Part shown: in pieces, positions 18,037-27,269 of the stretch
Layout of the letters: each line of letters opens with the position of its first letter
How positions within the stretch are numbered: position 1 is the first letter of the stretch
DNA from: a virus
IMG/VR virus record: IMGVR_UViG_3300032299_001400
Location: 1 to 51,258 of that record
Direction: 5' to 3' (one strand)
DNA: 51,258 nt
The notes under the pieces: generated by a model
Told to the model about the DNA's origin: nothing
What the model saw: the letters and a program-made list of their open reading frames with translations, nothing else
The model's database searches: none
Position numbers and translations under genes: made by a program

Positions 18037-18351
18037 TTAGTTTTTCTCCTGCTCCCGCAGCCGATCCTCGTGGTCGCCCACCGTATGCGTCATCGCCTGC
18101 ACCGCCGCATCCATCTTCGCCGCCCACCAAACTGTCCCGGCCAACTGCATAACCACAGCAACGAGGATGGCATTGAATGAAGCCCGCAAAAATCGGGTCG
18201 TCTGGTCGCGCTCTCTCAAAGTAACTCGGATCTCGTGAGTCTCCCGTTGCAGGCTGTCCAAAGTATCCGAGATCCGCGACAAGGCGCTGGAATGCCTTTC
18301 CAGTTCCTTGTCGTGGGTGTCGATCCGGTGTCCGTGGTCATCGCTGCTCAT
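18037..18351 (-). CDS. Small coiled-coil protein with one membrane helix
   Basis: 104 residues, ATG at 18351. The first ~50 residues form a polar coiled coil (ELERHSSALSRISDTLDSLQ). One clear membrane segment follows (about residues 57-76, FNAILVAVVMQLAGTVWW), then a short charged tail. This resembles phage hemolysin-XhlA/holin-accessory shapes, but no lysis gene is adjacent. It lies between the protease and the glycine-zipper proteins. Role unknown. Confidence 0.6.
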   Translation of the reverse strand: MSSDDHGHRIDTHDKELERHSSALSRISDTLDSLQRETHEIRVTLRERDQTTRFLRASFNAILVAVVMQLAGTVWWAAKMDAAVQAMTHTVGDHEDRLREQEKN

Positions 18352-18375
18352 GGTGAACTACAACATTGACTGTTC

Positions 18376-19437
18376 TTACCGCCCCATCATCGCCTTGAGC
18401 CGACCCATAAGGTTCTGCCGCCGCGCCATCTTCTCCGCCTCCACATTGCCATAAGCCGCTGCCATGCTATTCGGATCCGCCCCGCCCGTCTCATTGGCCA
18501 GAAATTGCCCGTTGTTATTGCGAGGCCGATTATCCTCGCCCAAGGCAAAAGCCACCATCCCCGGAGTCAGAGCCGACATCCCGCAAGAACAACTGCCCTT
18601 GCTGTAAGGTCGCTTGCCCGGAACGGGCTTGCACCCCTTCCAGCACCGGCCTTTGGGCTTGGTCGCGCGACCTAGCTCCACAACCCGTTGCTGAAGCGCG
18701 CCCATCATCTTGTTTTTCTTCATATCTTTCGTCAGAGCATAAACGCCGCCGCCGCCCGCTGCTGCGCCTGCCACCGCGCCGATTTTCATGGCCGCGACTT
18801 GACGGCTTACCGCTTTTCCGGTCGATAGACCGCGCGCATACGCCTCGCAATTAGTGTCGCCTGCGGCACAGACGTTGCGCCGCTTCCAGCGAGGGTCTTG
18901 CTGCGCCTGTTCATAGCGTTTGTTGAAAGCCGCCACCTCCGGCTCATTCATCGTCCCGCCGCGCCCTTCGGCTCGGCGGGGAAGATTCCGGTCGCGCAAA
19001 ATCTTTCCTTCATCGTCCACGAACATTTTGCCGAACGACTCCTCCGGCACAATTCTGCGCCCGCGCGCCTTCGAGACTTCTGCAATCCGTCCGCTCCCCA
19101 CGCCCACGCCATAGTGACGTTGGGGAACACCGGCCCACTGATCCACTTTTTCCACGGCGCGGGCCACAGTTCCCTTGATGCCTTGCTGTCTTCCCGCGCT
19201 CCTCACCACCGAACGCAGGTTTCCGACCTTGGGAATGGAAATGACTTCCAGTGGAGTCGTGACCCCTTGATTGTTGTAAACGACCTTGCCCAAAAGCGAC
19301 TCCCCCGCTTGGGCCACACGGCCCTTCGGCAACAAACGAGGCAAGGTGCGCGCGCCCACTGCCGCGCCACCGAGAACGCCAGCACCAATCAGTGCCGCGC
19401 GCCCCAGACCGCCCTTGCGCTCGTCTGCTTTTTTCAT
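18376..19437 (-). CDS. LRAT/NlpC-like domain protein with glycine-rich membrane segments
   Basis: 353 residues, ATG at 19437, which directly abuts the upstream stop. After an N-terminal Gly/Ala hydrophobic segment (residues 14-28), residues ~50-215 resemble an LRAT / permuted NlpC-P60 domain. An H-box HYGVGVGSG (His108) is followed by a strand, and an NCE box NCEAYARGL (Cys197) is followed by SRQV and a Gly/Ala membrane helix (about 219-235). This order (His, NC-E, S.QV, membrane helix) is that of LRAT/HRASLS acyltransferases and phospholipases. The C-terminus has Cys-rich GRCWKGCK and CSCG motifs. Part of a three-gene glycine-zipper block, so perhaps an ejected virion enzyme acting at the host membrane. 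Catalysis unproven. Confidence 0.6.
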   Translation of the reverse strand: MKKADERKGGLGRAALIGAGVLGGAAVGARTLPRLLPKGRVAQAGESLLGKVVYNNQGVTTPLEVISIPKVGNLRSVVRSAGRQQGIKGTVARAVEKVDQWAGVPQRHYGVGVGSGRIAEVSKARGRRIVPEESFGKMFVDDEGKILRDRNLPRRAEGRGGTMNEPEVAAFNKRYEQAQQDPRWKRRNVCAAGDTNCEAYARGLSTGKAVSRQVAAMKIGAVAGAAAGGGGVYALTKDMKKNKMMGALQQRVVELGRATKPKGRCWKGCKPVPGKRPYSKGSCSCGMSALTPGMVAFALGEDNRPRNNNGQFLANETGGADPNSMAAAYGNVEAEKMARRQNLMGRLKAMMGR

Positions 19438-19968
19438 TTATTCGGCCTTTTTAGGGCGACGCAACAACCCGACCATGCCTGCATTGCCCATCCGCGATTC
19501 GTCCTGACGCCCATAAGCCAACTCCACCAACCTCTCTTGGGCCGACAGCCGAATCCGCCCGCCGCTGGCTACGCGAAGACCCTTGCGGATACCGCCAAAC
19601 AGCCCGCGCATCATCCCGCCGCCCTTGCTGGCGTTGGCGGCATAGGTCTTCGTTCCGGCTGCCATGCCCGCTTGGCCTGCTGTTTTTGCCGATGCGCCAT
19701 AACCCTTGACCGCATCCATCGCATCCATGCCTGCCTGACGATAAGCATCCCCGCGACCAACCCCCGGCAGCATACTGTATTTACGCATGATGGCTTGATC
19801 CGCTTTGTAAGCACCATACGCGCCTACGCCCAGCGCCGCCGCTGCGGCTGGAATACCAGTCCCGCGAAGACGAAAGCCCTGTTCTTCCTCGACATTGCGG
19901 CGAAACAGCACCGCATCCAGATTTGCTTCCAACTCCACCAGCTTATTTTTTATCGTTTTCGTGTTCAT
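19438..19968 (-). CDS. Small glycine-zipper protein of the virion block
   Basis: 176 residues from ATG 19968 (MNTKTIKNKLVEL). The frame extends upstream to 20199, but that would overlap the large neighbour out of phase and would skip the GTTGAC box at 19990-19995. Leading coil (KLVELEANLDAVLFRR), one Ala/Gly membrane segment (IPAAAAALGVGAYGAY), then Gly/Ala-rich helices and a GLFGGIRKGLRV segment. Composition matches its two neighbours. Probable partner in membrane passage or virion interior; inferred. Confidence 0.6.
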   Translation of the reverse strand: MNTKTIKNKLVELEANLDAVLFRRNVEEEQGFRLRGTGIPAAAAALGVGAYGAYKADQAIMRKYSMLPGVGRGDAYRQAGMDAMDAVKGYGASAKTAGQAGMAAGTKTYAANASKGGGMMRGLFGGIRKGLRVASGGRIRLSAQERLVELAYGRQDESRMGNAGMVGLLRRPKKAE

Positions 19969-20000
19969 AGATTTATTCTTTGGGTTTAAGTCAACCGGCC

Positions 20001-23000
20001 TCAACCAGCCTTGGGGAATTGGATCGTTTTGGCGGCGTTGGCTTTTTGGTATCCCGTGTAGATACCCCGGCGCTTTACCAGTGTATTGACTTTGCCTATG
20101 TGGCGACCGATCAGCACGCCACCCGTTCCAGCCGTCACCGCGCCGAGCAATCCCGCGCCAATAAGCATTTTTTTCTGGCCCTCCTTCGTCTCGTGCCAAT
20201 CAGCCATACGGCGCTCGCGCTTCTTAGAGTTCGGAGCAAAGACTCGCGCACTGCGACCGCGCGCATCGCGCAAATCCCATCCCGGTGCTGAGTAGTATTC
20301 AGGATACAGATCGAACATCCGCGCCGATGCAGCCAGACGCGCCTCCATACCAATCGCGCGGCCAACGGCATCCTCCACGCTTTTTCGTGCACTTTTGTAA
20401 GTCTCTATGCCGCTGTCGGCCAGCCTGCGGCCCTGTTTCAACCACTTCGGGGCATTGATCATCCCACCCTTGCGGTAGAGACTTCCCCCCACAAGCAAAC
20501 CTCCAGCCAAAGCGGTTGCCCCCACCGCATTGCGAAACCACGGCTTTTCCCATTCGCGCTTTTTCGTCTTTTCGCCGCGCGCCACTTCAGTCAAATCTTG
20601 CGTTAGGCTTGCACCCCGCCGAAGACCTCTGTATCCGGTTTCCGCGCTGCGGTAAGCGGAGCGCACAAAGGTCGGCAGGGTCATGTTGGTCGGGTTGCCA
20701 TCTGCATCCACCAGCTTGTCTCCACGCACATAGTTCTTCCATCCGGCATAGCGCCGATTCGAGTCATAGACCATTCCCTCGAATTCATGGGAGAACCCGA
20801 ATTTTTTCCGCCATGCGGTCAACGCTGCCTTGGTCATTTTCTGCTCTCCCCTACTCAAAAGACCGGCCATCTTTTCCGATGCCAGCTTCCGAAGGTTCTT
20901 TCCATAAACCCGCCGCGCATTGATTTTTGCCATCCTTGGCGCATTTGCCGCTTCGGCTTTCCTGATACTGCGAACGGCCAAAGCGGTTGCTCCGCCCACC
21001 AACCCTAAACCTGCCACCGTTCCCAGCAGCGCGCTACGCACCTGATGCTGCTCTGGCGTTGCTACTTGGCGCACGCTTGTCTGAGCAGGCACCATTTTCC
21101 CATTGGAAAATTCATGCTTGGCCTCGAATGGAAGATAGTCTGCCGCATTACGCAGTTTATTGAGCACTCCGCGATTCCAGCTTGGTGTCCGCGAGTTCTC
21201 TTTGGCCAAGACTGCTTTCATGTCTTTGGTCGGGCGGGCAATGCGCCGAATCTCCGCCATCTTGTCGTAGGTCGGCTTGACCGGTTTCTTCAAAAACTGG
21301 CTGGCGCGGATAAATCTTGGCTTGGTCGGAAAGTTTAGCTCCACCAGATTGCCGCTTCGGCCCATCGCCCATTCTGGTCGCTTGGCCGTGGGATAATAAG
21401 ACTTGCCTTCCAACCCCGCGCGGAACGCCGCCTTTGTCTCACGCCACGTCTGCCTCGGATTAAGCACGTTCCACAATCCGCCTTTTGCCTGACGGTAAAT
21501 TTTCCCGGCATCGGCATAAATGCTGGTCGAGTTTTGCAATGCCGATTGAGTCTTGCTTGCTTGCGAGGCCACATTTTCGACGGAACGCAGCGCGCTGCGA
21601 ACAGATTTTGCACTGCGCACGCCAATCAAAGCGCCCGCCGCCAAACCCGCTGCACCGGCACCCGTAAGAATTGCCGCTTTGGCCGTGTTGGACTTTTCTT
21701 TTTTTTCGGCAAACATCAAGGCGGACAGTTCACGGCGCTTTTGAAACGCGGAGCGAATGCCGCCCCGGCCCAGCATTCCTTGGTCAATCACATCACGCAC
21801 ACCGGCAATTTTGTCGGGGATGTCCTTGCTCGTCTGCGATACCTGCGACGAAGCCTTGCGAATGCTGCGAAGGGTCGCTTTGGCATACTTCGCCACACCC
21901 GGAGTCTCTTTGGCGATAGCTTCCGCCACGCTGGGAATCTGCTTTTTGGCAATCTTGTAAAGCCCGTGCGCGCGCAATCCTGCGTAACCCGCTGCTCCCA
22001 GCACACCCAGCCCGCCCGCCAGTTGCGCCGTGTCCCGCAATTTGCTCAACAAATCGCGGTTTTGCCGCACGGTGACTTTCTCCGAGAATTCCATTTTTTT
22101 CCGCAAATCCTTCCTTAAATTCATAATTCCATCCACCTGTTGACCTTCATCCGCTCCGGTTGCCCCGCCGTAGATTCCGCCACCGACCGCGCCAATAGCC
22201 GCACTGGCCGGGAGCGGCCCACGCCGAATCCACTCTGCCGGTCGCCATGTTTTCGAGGCTCCGACCAAAAACCGCGCTCCGGGCCGCGTCTTGCGCAGCA
22301 AAACACCACCGGCCAGCCCTGCGCCCGCACCGGCAATGACCCCGCCAATCGCCGCGCGCTTGGTGAAGGCCGCGCCTTCATCCTCACGCGGCTTGCCGAT
22401 AATCCTCGATCCAAGCAATGCGCCGCCGCCGACAATGGCTCCGCTGAGTGTGCCCGCTCCAATTCCGGCCTTCACCGCACCTTTCAACGTGCTGCCCTTG
22501 CGCAAAATCGTCGGGATAAAACCCAATGCCGCACCCGAAGCCGCACCGCTCGCAGCCGCTCCCAAATAAGGATTCAGCTTCCGCTCTTTCTTGCTGCCAA
22601 CTGAAAACTGAACACTGGAAACTTCCGCCGAACAATTCCACCGCTTCAGAGCCGCGCCCTTCGGCGTGAGCTTCCCATCCTTCGAGGTCGGTCCCTGCAT
22701 TCCGCCCATCCGAGCGCAGAAAGAAGCACGCCGCTTGGCCGCTTTGCTCCCCGGCTTCAGCTTGCTTGGCTCCGTCGTGACCGGACGCTTCAGGTTACTC
22801 CCATTCTCCCGGTTGTATTTCTTGCGGAACGAGTCATTCAGCCCGCCCGTCTTGGCGTGCCGCTTCTCGCTGTAACCATGAAACGGCTTTTCAGAAAATT
22901 CCGTGCGAGGACGACCGATCCATTGCTGCCCAAACTCAGGCGCAACAACAACAATGTGACCGTTTTTTCTCAGCTTATTTGCAATCCGTTGCTTTGCTAC

Positions 23001-24170
23001 ATCATGCACAAGAGCCTGCCCATAGGGGCTGTTCATCAAATTCTTTACCTTTTGTCGGTTTTCTTTGCGCTTGTTATGGCCGTGCCATGCAAGCCCTCCG
23101 GTAGCTGCCACTAACCCGCCCATCGTAGCGGCGGCGGTAACTTTTGGACTGATCTGAAAGAAATGCTGTTGCCTTTTTCCCTCAAATTTCAGCTTCTTGA
23201 GAAGCCCCAGCTTCTTCGCCGTCAGCAACCCCGCGCCCGTCAGCGCGGCGATCGCCGGAACCGACTCCGCCCGTTTCGCCCCGCGCGAACGCTCGCCATA
23301 GGCATCCCGTGAATTCTTTGTGGCCTGACGAACTCCCAAAACTCCCGCCGTCCCGGCCAGCGCGCCGATCCCCATGCGCTTATAGATCCCCATCTTGCCG
23401 CTCGGAAACAGCGCACCGGCAATCGCCCCCGCCGCACCCGCCCGCCCCAGATTTGCGTCCCGCCGATCCAAGTCCTCATCGCGCAGCTTCTTCACCCACC
23501 GATCCCGCGCAATCCGCCCTGTCAACGGCACTCCACCCTCATATCCGATTGCTTGGCTCATCTCAACTCGATCCCTGTCAATTCGGCTGAACTGCTTCTT
23601 CTGAATGTCGCCAAGGGGGACCGGCTTCCAGCGCCAGTCCCTTGAGGTTGCCATGAAGGTGTCTTGCGGCGGCTTGCCTTTGAGTAACCCGCGCGCTTCT
23701 TTTGCCGCAATCCCGCCACGAAGCGGGGCACTTGTTGTTGTTGCTCCAATAGCGTTACTGACAGCTCGATCTCGTCTTTTCAAAGCGCCCCGCGCCACCG
23801 CGACAATCCGCGCCTGCTCGCGCGGGCGGTGAGTAGCATAATTGGCAGCTATCTTTGGATTTGATGCAACCCAAGTCAGGGACTTGCTTCCAATAGCTTC
23901 ACGCACTTCTTTTTCACTTTCTGGATAAACCACTGGCGCGCGATCTCCCTGCCCCCACTTCGACCTAAACCTTCCCCGCGCGAGGGTTTCCACTTCTTTT
24001 TTGTTGGTCCCACGAAACAACAACGGCAGCTTCGATTCCCTCCGATCCCCCGGAAGATAGCCGTCTAACTGCTTGCTCAACTTCCCGCCGCGCGTTTGCT
24101 TCTTCAGCTTCCCATAGTAATGCCGCCAGACAGCTTTGGCCGTGGGCGACAATTCGGAAAACTGGTGCAT
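20001..24170 (-). CDS. Giant multi-segment membrane/ejection protein, possible ART-like N-terminus
   Basis: 1389 residues, ATG at 24170 (MHQFSELSPTA). Residues ~50-130 resemble an ADP-ribosyltransferase-like fold: LFRGT (Arg53), then TWVASNPKIAANYA (about 99-112) and an ARIVAVARG strand. About twelve Gly/Ala-rich hydrophobic segments follow (near residues 240, 265, 345, 530, 565, 605, 655, 720, 840, 1060, 1225, 1350), separated by basic linkers. Short F-centred motifs recur ahead of several (TEFSEK, MEFSEK, HEFSNGK, VQFSVGSK, LMFAEKK). Near residue 480 is SFCARMGGMQG...ALKRWNC, a Cys motif I have seen in other phage virion proteins. Between portal/GT9 and protease genes. Large ejected pore or pilot protein is the best inference; the ART call is weak. 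Confidence 0.65.
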   Translation of the reverse strand: MHQFSELSPTAKAVWRHYYGKLKKQTRGGKLSKQLDGYLPGDRRESKLPLLFRGTNKKEVETLARGRFRSKWGQGDRAPVVYPESEKEVREAIGSKSLTWVASNPKIAANYATHRPREQARIVAVARGALKRRDRAVSNAIGATTTSAPLRGGIAAKEARGLLKGKPPQDTFMATSRDWRWKPVPLGDIQKKQFSRIDRDRVEMSQAIGYEGGVPLTGRIARDRWVKKLRDEDLDRRDANLGRAGAAGAIAGALFPSGKMGIYKRMGIGALAGTAGVLGVRQATKNSRDAYGERSRGAKRAESVPAIAALTGAGLLTAKKLGLLKKLKFEGKRQQHFFQISPKVTAAATMGGLVAATGGLAWHGHNKRKENRQKVKNLMNSPYGQALVHDVAKQRIANKLRKNGHIVVVAPEFGQQWIGRPRTEFSEKPFHGYSEKRHAKTGGLNDSFRKKYNRENGSNLKRPVTTEPSKLKPGSKAAKRRASFCARMGGMQGPTSKDGKLTPKGAALKRWNCSAEVSSVQFSVGSKKERKLNPYLGAAASGAASGAALGFIPTILRKGSTLKGAVKAGIGAGTLSGAIVGGGALLGSRIIGKPREDEGAAFTKRAAIGGVIAGAGAGLAGGVLLRKTRPGARFLVGASKTWRPAEWIRRGPLPASAAIGAVGGGIYGGATGADEGQQVDGIMNLRKDLRKKMEFSEKVTVRQNRDLLSKLRDTAQLAGGLGVLGAAGYAGLRAHGLYKIAKKQIPSVAEAIAKETPGVAKYAKATLRSIRKASSQVSQTSKDIPDKIAGVRDVIDQGMLGRGGIRSAFQKRRELSALMFAEKKEKSNTAKAAILTGAGAAGLAAGALIGVRSAKSVRSALRSVENVASQASKTQSALQNSTSIYADAGKIYRQAKGGLWNVLNPRQTWRETKAAFRAGLEGKSYYPTAKRPEWAMGRSGNLVELNFPTKPRFIRASQFLKKPVKPTYDKMAEIRRIARPTKDMKAVLAKENSRTPSWNRGVLNKLRNAADYLPFEAKHEFSNGKMVPAQTSVRQVATPEQHQVRSALLGTVAGLGLVGGATALAVRSIRKAEAANAPRMAKINARRVYGKNLRKLASEKMAGLLSRGEQKMTKAALTAWRKKFGFSHEFEGMVYDSNRRYAGWKNYVRGDKLVDADGNPTNMTLPTFVRSAYRSAETGYRGLRRGASLTQDLTEVARGEKTKKREWEKPWFRNAVGATALAGGLLVGGSLYRKGGMINAPKWLKQGRRLADSGIETYKSARKSVEDAVGRAIGMEARLAASARMFDLYPEYYSAPGWDLRDARGRSARVFAPNSKKRERRMADWHETKEGQKKMLIGAGLLGAVTAGTGGVLIGRHIGKVNTLVKRRGIYTGYQKANAAKTIQFPKAG

Positions 24171-24179
24171 ACCAACCCG

Positions 24180-25271
24180 TCACCTGTCACCTGTCGCCGC
24201 CTTCATCACTTCCCGCACCACCCGTTGCGGCTCGATCTGGGCGAGCACTTCACACCTGCCGGTGCGCGCGCACGGACCATGCGGAGGAAAGGCCGATCCG
24301 CGCCCGTGCCAGTAACACGGCGAACAAGCCATCGAAACCTGCAAAGCGCGGATGGTCGGCGCGTAGGCCGTCCTCGCCTGCCACGGGAACGATCCGTAAA
24401 GGGCCACAGTCGGCAGCTTCAAGGCTCCGGCCAGATGCGCGATGGCTGAATCGGGAGCCAGGACAACATCGCACTGCGCCAGCACCCCCGCACTCTGGGC
24501 AAAGGTCTTGGCCTGTGCCGCCACGTTGAGCACTCGCGGATGGTTCTCCTGTAATTGAATCGCCCCCGGAGGCCCGAACAAGGCCACCTCCAGATCCGCA
24601 TGAAGCATGAAAGACTGCACCACCTCGATCATCAAATCCTGCGGATACGTCCGCGCGGGACTCGACGCCATGAGCTGCACCCCGATCCGCTTGGACGCGC
24701 GTTTGGGAAAATGCTCCTCGGCCCAAGCCGTGTCTTCCGGCTTCACCGCATAGCTCAATTCCTTGCCCTCGGTCAGTTCCACCCCCGCCGCCTCGGCAAA
24801 GAGATCGACCGCGTGCCTCGACGGATCGACGGCAAACTCGATCACGCCCTCCAACCAGAACTCCCGGTCATAGGGCATGACCTCGGCCAAAATCATCGGA
24901 TACCGCTTCCACTGCACCGCCACACCGGACAAAGCATCTTTGTAGTTGTCATGGCAACAGACAGTCACTTCGTTGCCCGCCGCCAAAAGCGTGCGAATGA
25001 GCGGCGTCAGAAAAAGAATATCCCCGAACCCACCGCTCCTCGTGATCAGCACCCGCTTGCCCGCTTCGCCTTGGAACAACTCACGATCACGGATCTTGCC
25101 CGCCGTGCCCATCATCATCAAATGGGCCAGCGTCGGGTCTTCCACCACGTAGCTGTTGCCGCCTGCAAACTGAATGCCGTGACCGGCGTAGTCACGCACC
25201 ACCTCGACAATTCTGCCGGAGGGGGCTTTAGCCGTTGTTATTTGGGGAGGAGGAGGAAGCAGTGTTGGCAT
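24180..25271 (-). CDS. Glycosyltransferase family 9 (heptosyltransferase-like)
   Basis: 363 residues from ATG 25271 (MPTLLPPPPQ), which overlaps the portal 3' end by 44 bases. An in-frame extension to 25349 lies wholly inside the portal gene and is rejected. The GT-B fold signatures of family 9 are clear: TRSGGFGDILFLTP near residue 80 (N-terminal sugar-nucleotide transferase motif) and LAPDSAIAHLAGAL followed by PTVALYGSFPWQ near residues 270-300. Known members add heptose or other sugars to lipopolysaccharide from nucleotide-sugar donors. In a head gene block it may instead glycosylate a virion protein. It begins its own run after the portal; no separate promoter seen. Confidence 0.85.
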   Translation of the reverse strand: MPTLLPPPPQITTAKAPSGRIVEVVRDYAGHGIQFAGGNSYVVEDPTLAHLMMMGTAGKIRDRELFQGEAGKRVLITRSGGFGDILFLTPLIRTLLAAGNEVTVCCHDNYKDALSGVAVQWKRYPMILAEVMPYDREFWLEGVIEFAVDPSRHAVDLFAEAAGVELTEGKELSYAVKPEDTAWAEEHFPKRASKRIGVQLMASSPARTYPQDLMIEVVQSFMLHADLEVALFGPPGAIQLQENHPRVLNVAAQAKTFAQSAGVLAQCDVVLAPDSAIAHLAGALKLPTVALYGSFPWQARTAYAPTIRALQVSMACSPCYWHGRGSAFPPHGPCARTGRCEVLAQIEPQRVVREVMKAATGDR

Positions 25272-26973
25272 TGGTATTGGTTGGTTGCTTGGGTTGTTCC
25301 GGTCTTTGTTCCGGCACAAGGGCTTCGGCTTTGGCGCGAGGCACGCCATAGACCCAGACGAGGGATTGGATCGCGCTGGCGCGCTCCAGCTTGCCTTCGG
25401 CGTAGGCCGTCAAAACTTCGATCACCTGCGCTGCCGTTTTCTCTCCCGCTTGGCCGACATAGCCCGGAGGCGGTTCTGGCGCGGGTTCCGGCGGACTGTT
25501 GATCGCGGCGAGCAAGGCCGTGGCGTTTTGCATCGCCGGAACGACCAATTCGATCGGCACGGCGGATTCGGCTCCAACTTCCTGAAGTTCCTTCACCTCG
25601 CGGGCGCGCGTGCGGACGATCTCCATGTGCGAGGAACCATCCATCTCCTCGATCACCTTACCGCGCGTGATTAACCCGTTCTGCATCAGCATGATCTGCT
25701 CTTGCACGTAGTTGCCCGTATCCCCGGTCAGCCTCGCCCCAAAATTCCACGATCCCGAATTCCAGAGCGGATGCGGCGGCAGCGCGCCCATGGCAATCGC
25801 ATTGTCCAGCACGGCGTCCTTCACTCGGTTCAGCACCCGATCGACCAACATCTGCTGCATCTGCGCGATGCTCCTCATGGCCTGCATCACCTCGATGCGC
25901 GCGGCGTGACCGCCAAGCAGGCCCATGTTATAGACAAAGCCGTAAGGCAGGTTCATGCCCAAGGCGATTTCGCGGATGAGCAGTTCGACAAACTGCATCA
26001 GGTTCCCGCTCGGTCGGCCCGTGCTGCCGGGGAAAGTGATCTCTTCGCCCTCTTGGAGCCTCTTGATCAGCCCCGGCTGAACATTGAAAGAACCCGGCCC
26101 GGACTCCGATCCCGGCTTGCGCGTCATCCAATCCATCCCCGCGTTCTTCAAACCATCGGGCCGCTTGATGAAACCGGCAAATGCCGCCGCAAACTTCATG
26201 GCGATTTTTTCAAATCCGAAAAGCTCGTGGATGTCCCGCGCGTGCGGCAAAGCCGGACTCAGCCAGCTTAATCCGTGGTATTGATCCACCCGTGTCGGAC
26301 GATAAAGGTGAATAAACTGGTCTGGCGTGGCATCGAGTTCCTTGATGTATTGCGCCATCCGGGTGCGCTTGTAGATTTCATATCGCTGAATCCGCCCCAA
26401 ATCGTCGATCACGATGCCGTTGATATTGTATTCATCGACGCTCCCTCTCGGCTCGTCGCCGCCGATCCGGTCGCCTTCGATCGACTGCAAACGCAGTTCG
26501 CCATCCACCGGCAGGATTAGCCACCCGTGCTCGCCGTCGCGCACCGTGGCGCGGAAACCAAGCTGCACCAACTCGGAGAAACGGAATCGGCCCGTCACAT
26601 CCGCCCTGCTGCACCAATCGTGAAAATAGTTCTGGTATTGTTCGTCAAACTCGCTGTCGCCCGTGCGAGCCTGATAAGTGATCGCCCCACAAACGTATTG
26701 CGTCAGCTTCTCCAAAATCCCGCGCACGAAGCAGTAACGCTCCTCCATGTCGCGGGCTTCCCAAATTTGCTTGAGCCGGTCGCGGTTACGGCGACTCGTC
26801 TCGCTCGACGCATGGCGACTCTTCCCGCCACTGTCGCCCCGCTGCGTCCGCACCTCTTCGCCGCTCTCGAATTCCTTCAGAATCGAGCGACCCATCACCC
26901 GCGACATGGCATAACGCGGGGCGACCGAAGCAATCGCCCGGTCCATCCATGTCACTTTGTTTGTCTCTGGCAC
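25228..26973 (-). CDS. Portal protein, lambda gpB family
   Basis: 581 residues, GTG start at 26973. Matches the lambda-type portal family: helical N-terminus, ERYCFVRGILEKLTQYV, GWLILPVDGELRLQSIEGDR, then FIHLYRPTRVDQYHGLSWLS, a family hallmark. FAAAFAGFIKRP, the long spine helix (LLIREIALGMNLPYGFVYN) and a Pro/Asn/Ser-rich C-terminal tail follow. Forms the dodecameric ring for DNA entry and docks terminase and connectors. The gpW-like gene lies upstream and the GT9 gene overlaps its end. The 5' flank holds an AT-rich string (26978-27004) seen in two other junctions. Confidence 0.92.
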   Translation of the reverse strand: MPETNKVTWMDRAIASVAPRYAMSRVMGRSILKEFESGEEVRTQRGDSGGKSRHASSETSRRNRDRLKQIWEARDMEERYCFVRGILEKLTQYVCGAITYQARTGDSEFDEQYQNYFHDWCSRADVTGRFRFSELVQLGFRATVRDGEHGWLILPVDGELRLQSIEGDRIGGDEPRGSVDEYNINGIVIDDLGRIQRYEIYKRTRMAQYIKELDATPDQFIHLYRPTRVDQYHGLSWLSPALPHARDIHELFGFEKIAMKFAAAFAGFIKRPDGLKNAGMDWMTRKPGSESGPGSFNVQPGLIKRLQEGEEITFPGSTGRPSGNLMQFVELLIREIALGMNLPYGFVYNMGLLGGHAARIEVMQAMRSIAQMQQMLVDRVLNRVKDAVLDNAIAMGALPPHPLWNSGSWNFGARLTGDTGNYVQEQIMLMQNGLITRGKVIEEMDGSSHMEIVRTRAREVKELQEVGAESAVPIELVVPAMQNATALLAAINSPPEPAPEPPPGYVGQAGEKTAAQVIEVLTAYAEGKLERASAIQSLVWVYGVPRAKAEALVPEQRPEQPKQPTNTNANTASSSSPNNNG

Positions 26974-27004
26974 TCTTAAATCTCCAATTTCAAATTTGAA
27001 ATCC

Positions 27005-27253
27005 TCAGAACCTCACCGCCGAAAAATCGGGAACCGCCGTGTTGTCGTTGTAGGAACCGGCATTACTCTGATGGAGCATTCGGATCGCCGCCTGAAGCCG
27101 GTCGCGGATCTCCCGCAGATCCTTCGTGTAGGACTTCGATCCCACCTGCTGCGACATCAGCGGAACCGCCAGCTTCTTCAGCCCCGCGATCTCCTCCTGC
27201 AACTCCGCCGTGGAGTAGGTGCTGTAAATCTCCTGCCAATCGGTCGTCGCCAT
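27005..27253 (-). CDS. gpW-like head-tail joining protein
   Basis: 82 residues from ATG 27253 (MATTDWQEIYSTYS), preceded by CAGGAG and an ATTGAC box (27269-27274). The frame opens at 27307 but those codons overlap the upstream gene. Short helix-turn-helix-like layout with ELQEEIAGLKKL and DLREIRDRLQAAIRML, ending in a polar tail, as in lambda gpW. It sits directly before the portal, exactly as W precedes B. gpW plugs the portal after packaging. Confidence 0.7.
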   Translation of the reverse strand: MATTDWQEIYSTYSTAELQEEIAGLKKLAVPLMSQQVGSKSYTKDLREIRDRLQAAIRMLHQSNAGSYNDNTAVPDFSAVRF

Positions 27254-27269
27254 AACTCGCTCCTGCCTG

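Noticed and set aside
18898-19989. 363-residue plus-strand frame
   Set aside because: Antisense to the LRAT-like gene; composition is His/Pro/Arg noise without ribosome site.
19969-20199. Extension of the 176-residue gene
   Set aside because: It overlaps the giant gene in another frame and would pass the GTTGAC box; ATG 19968 fits the spacing of other late starts.
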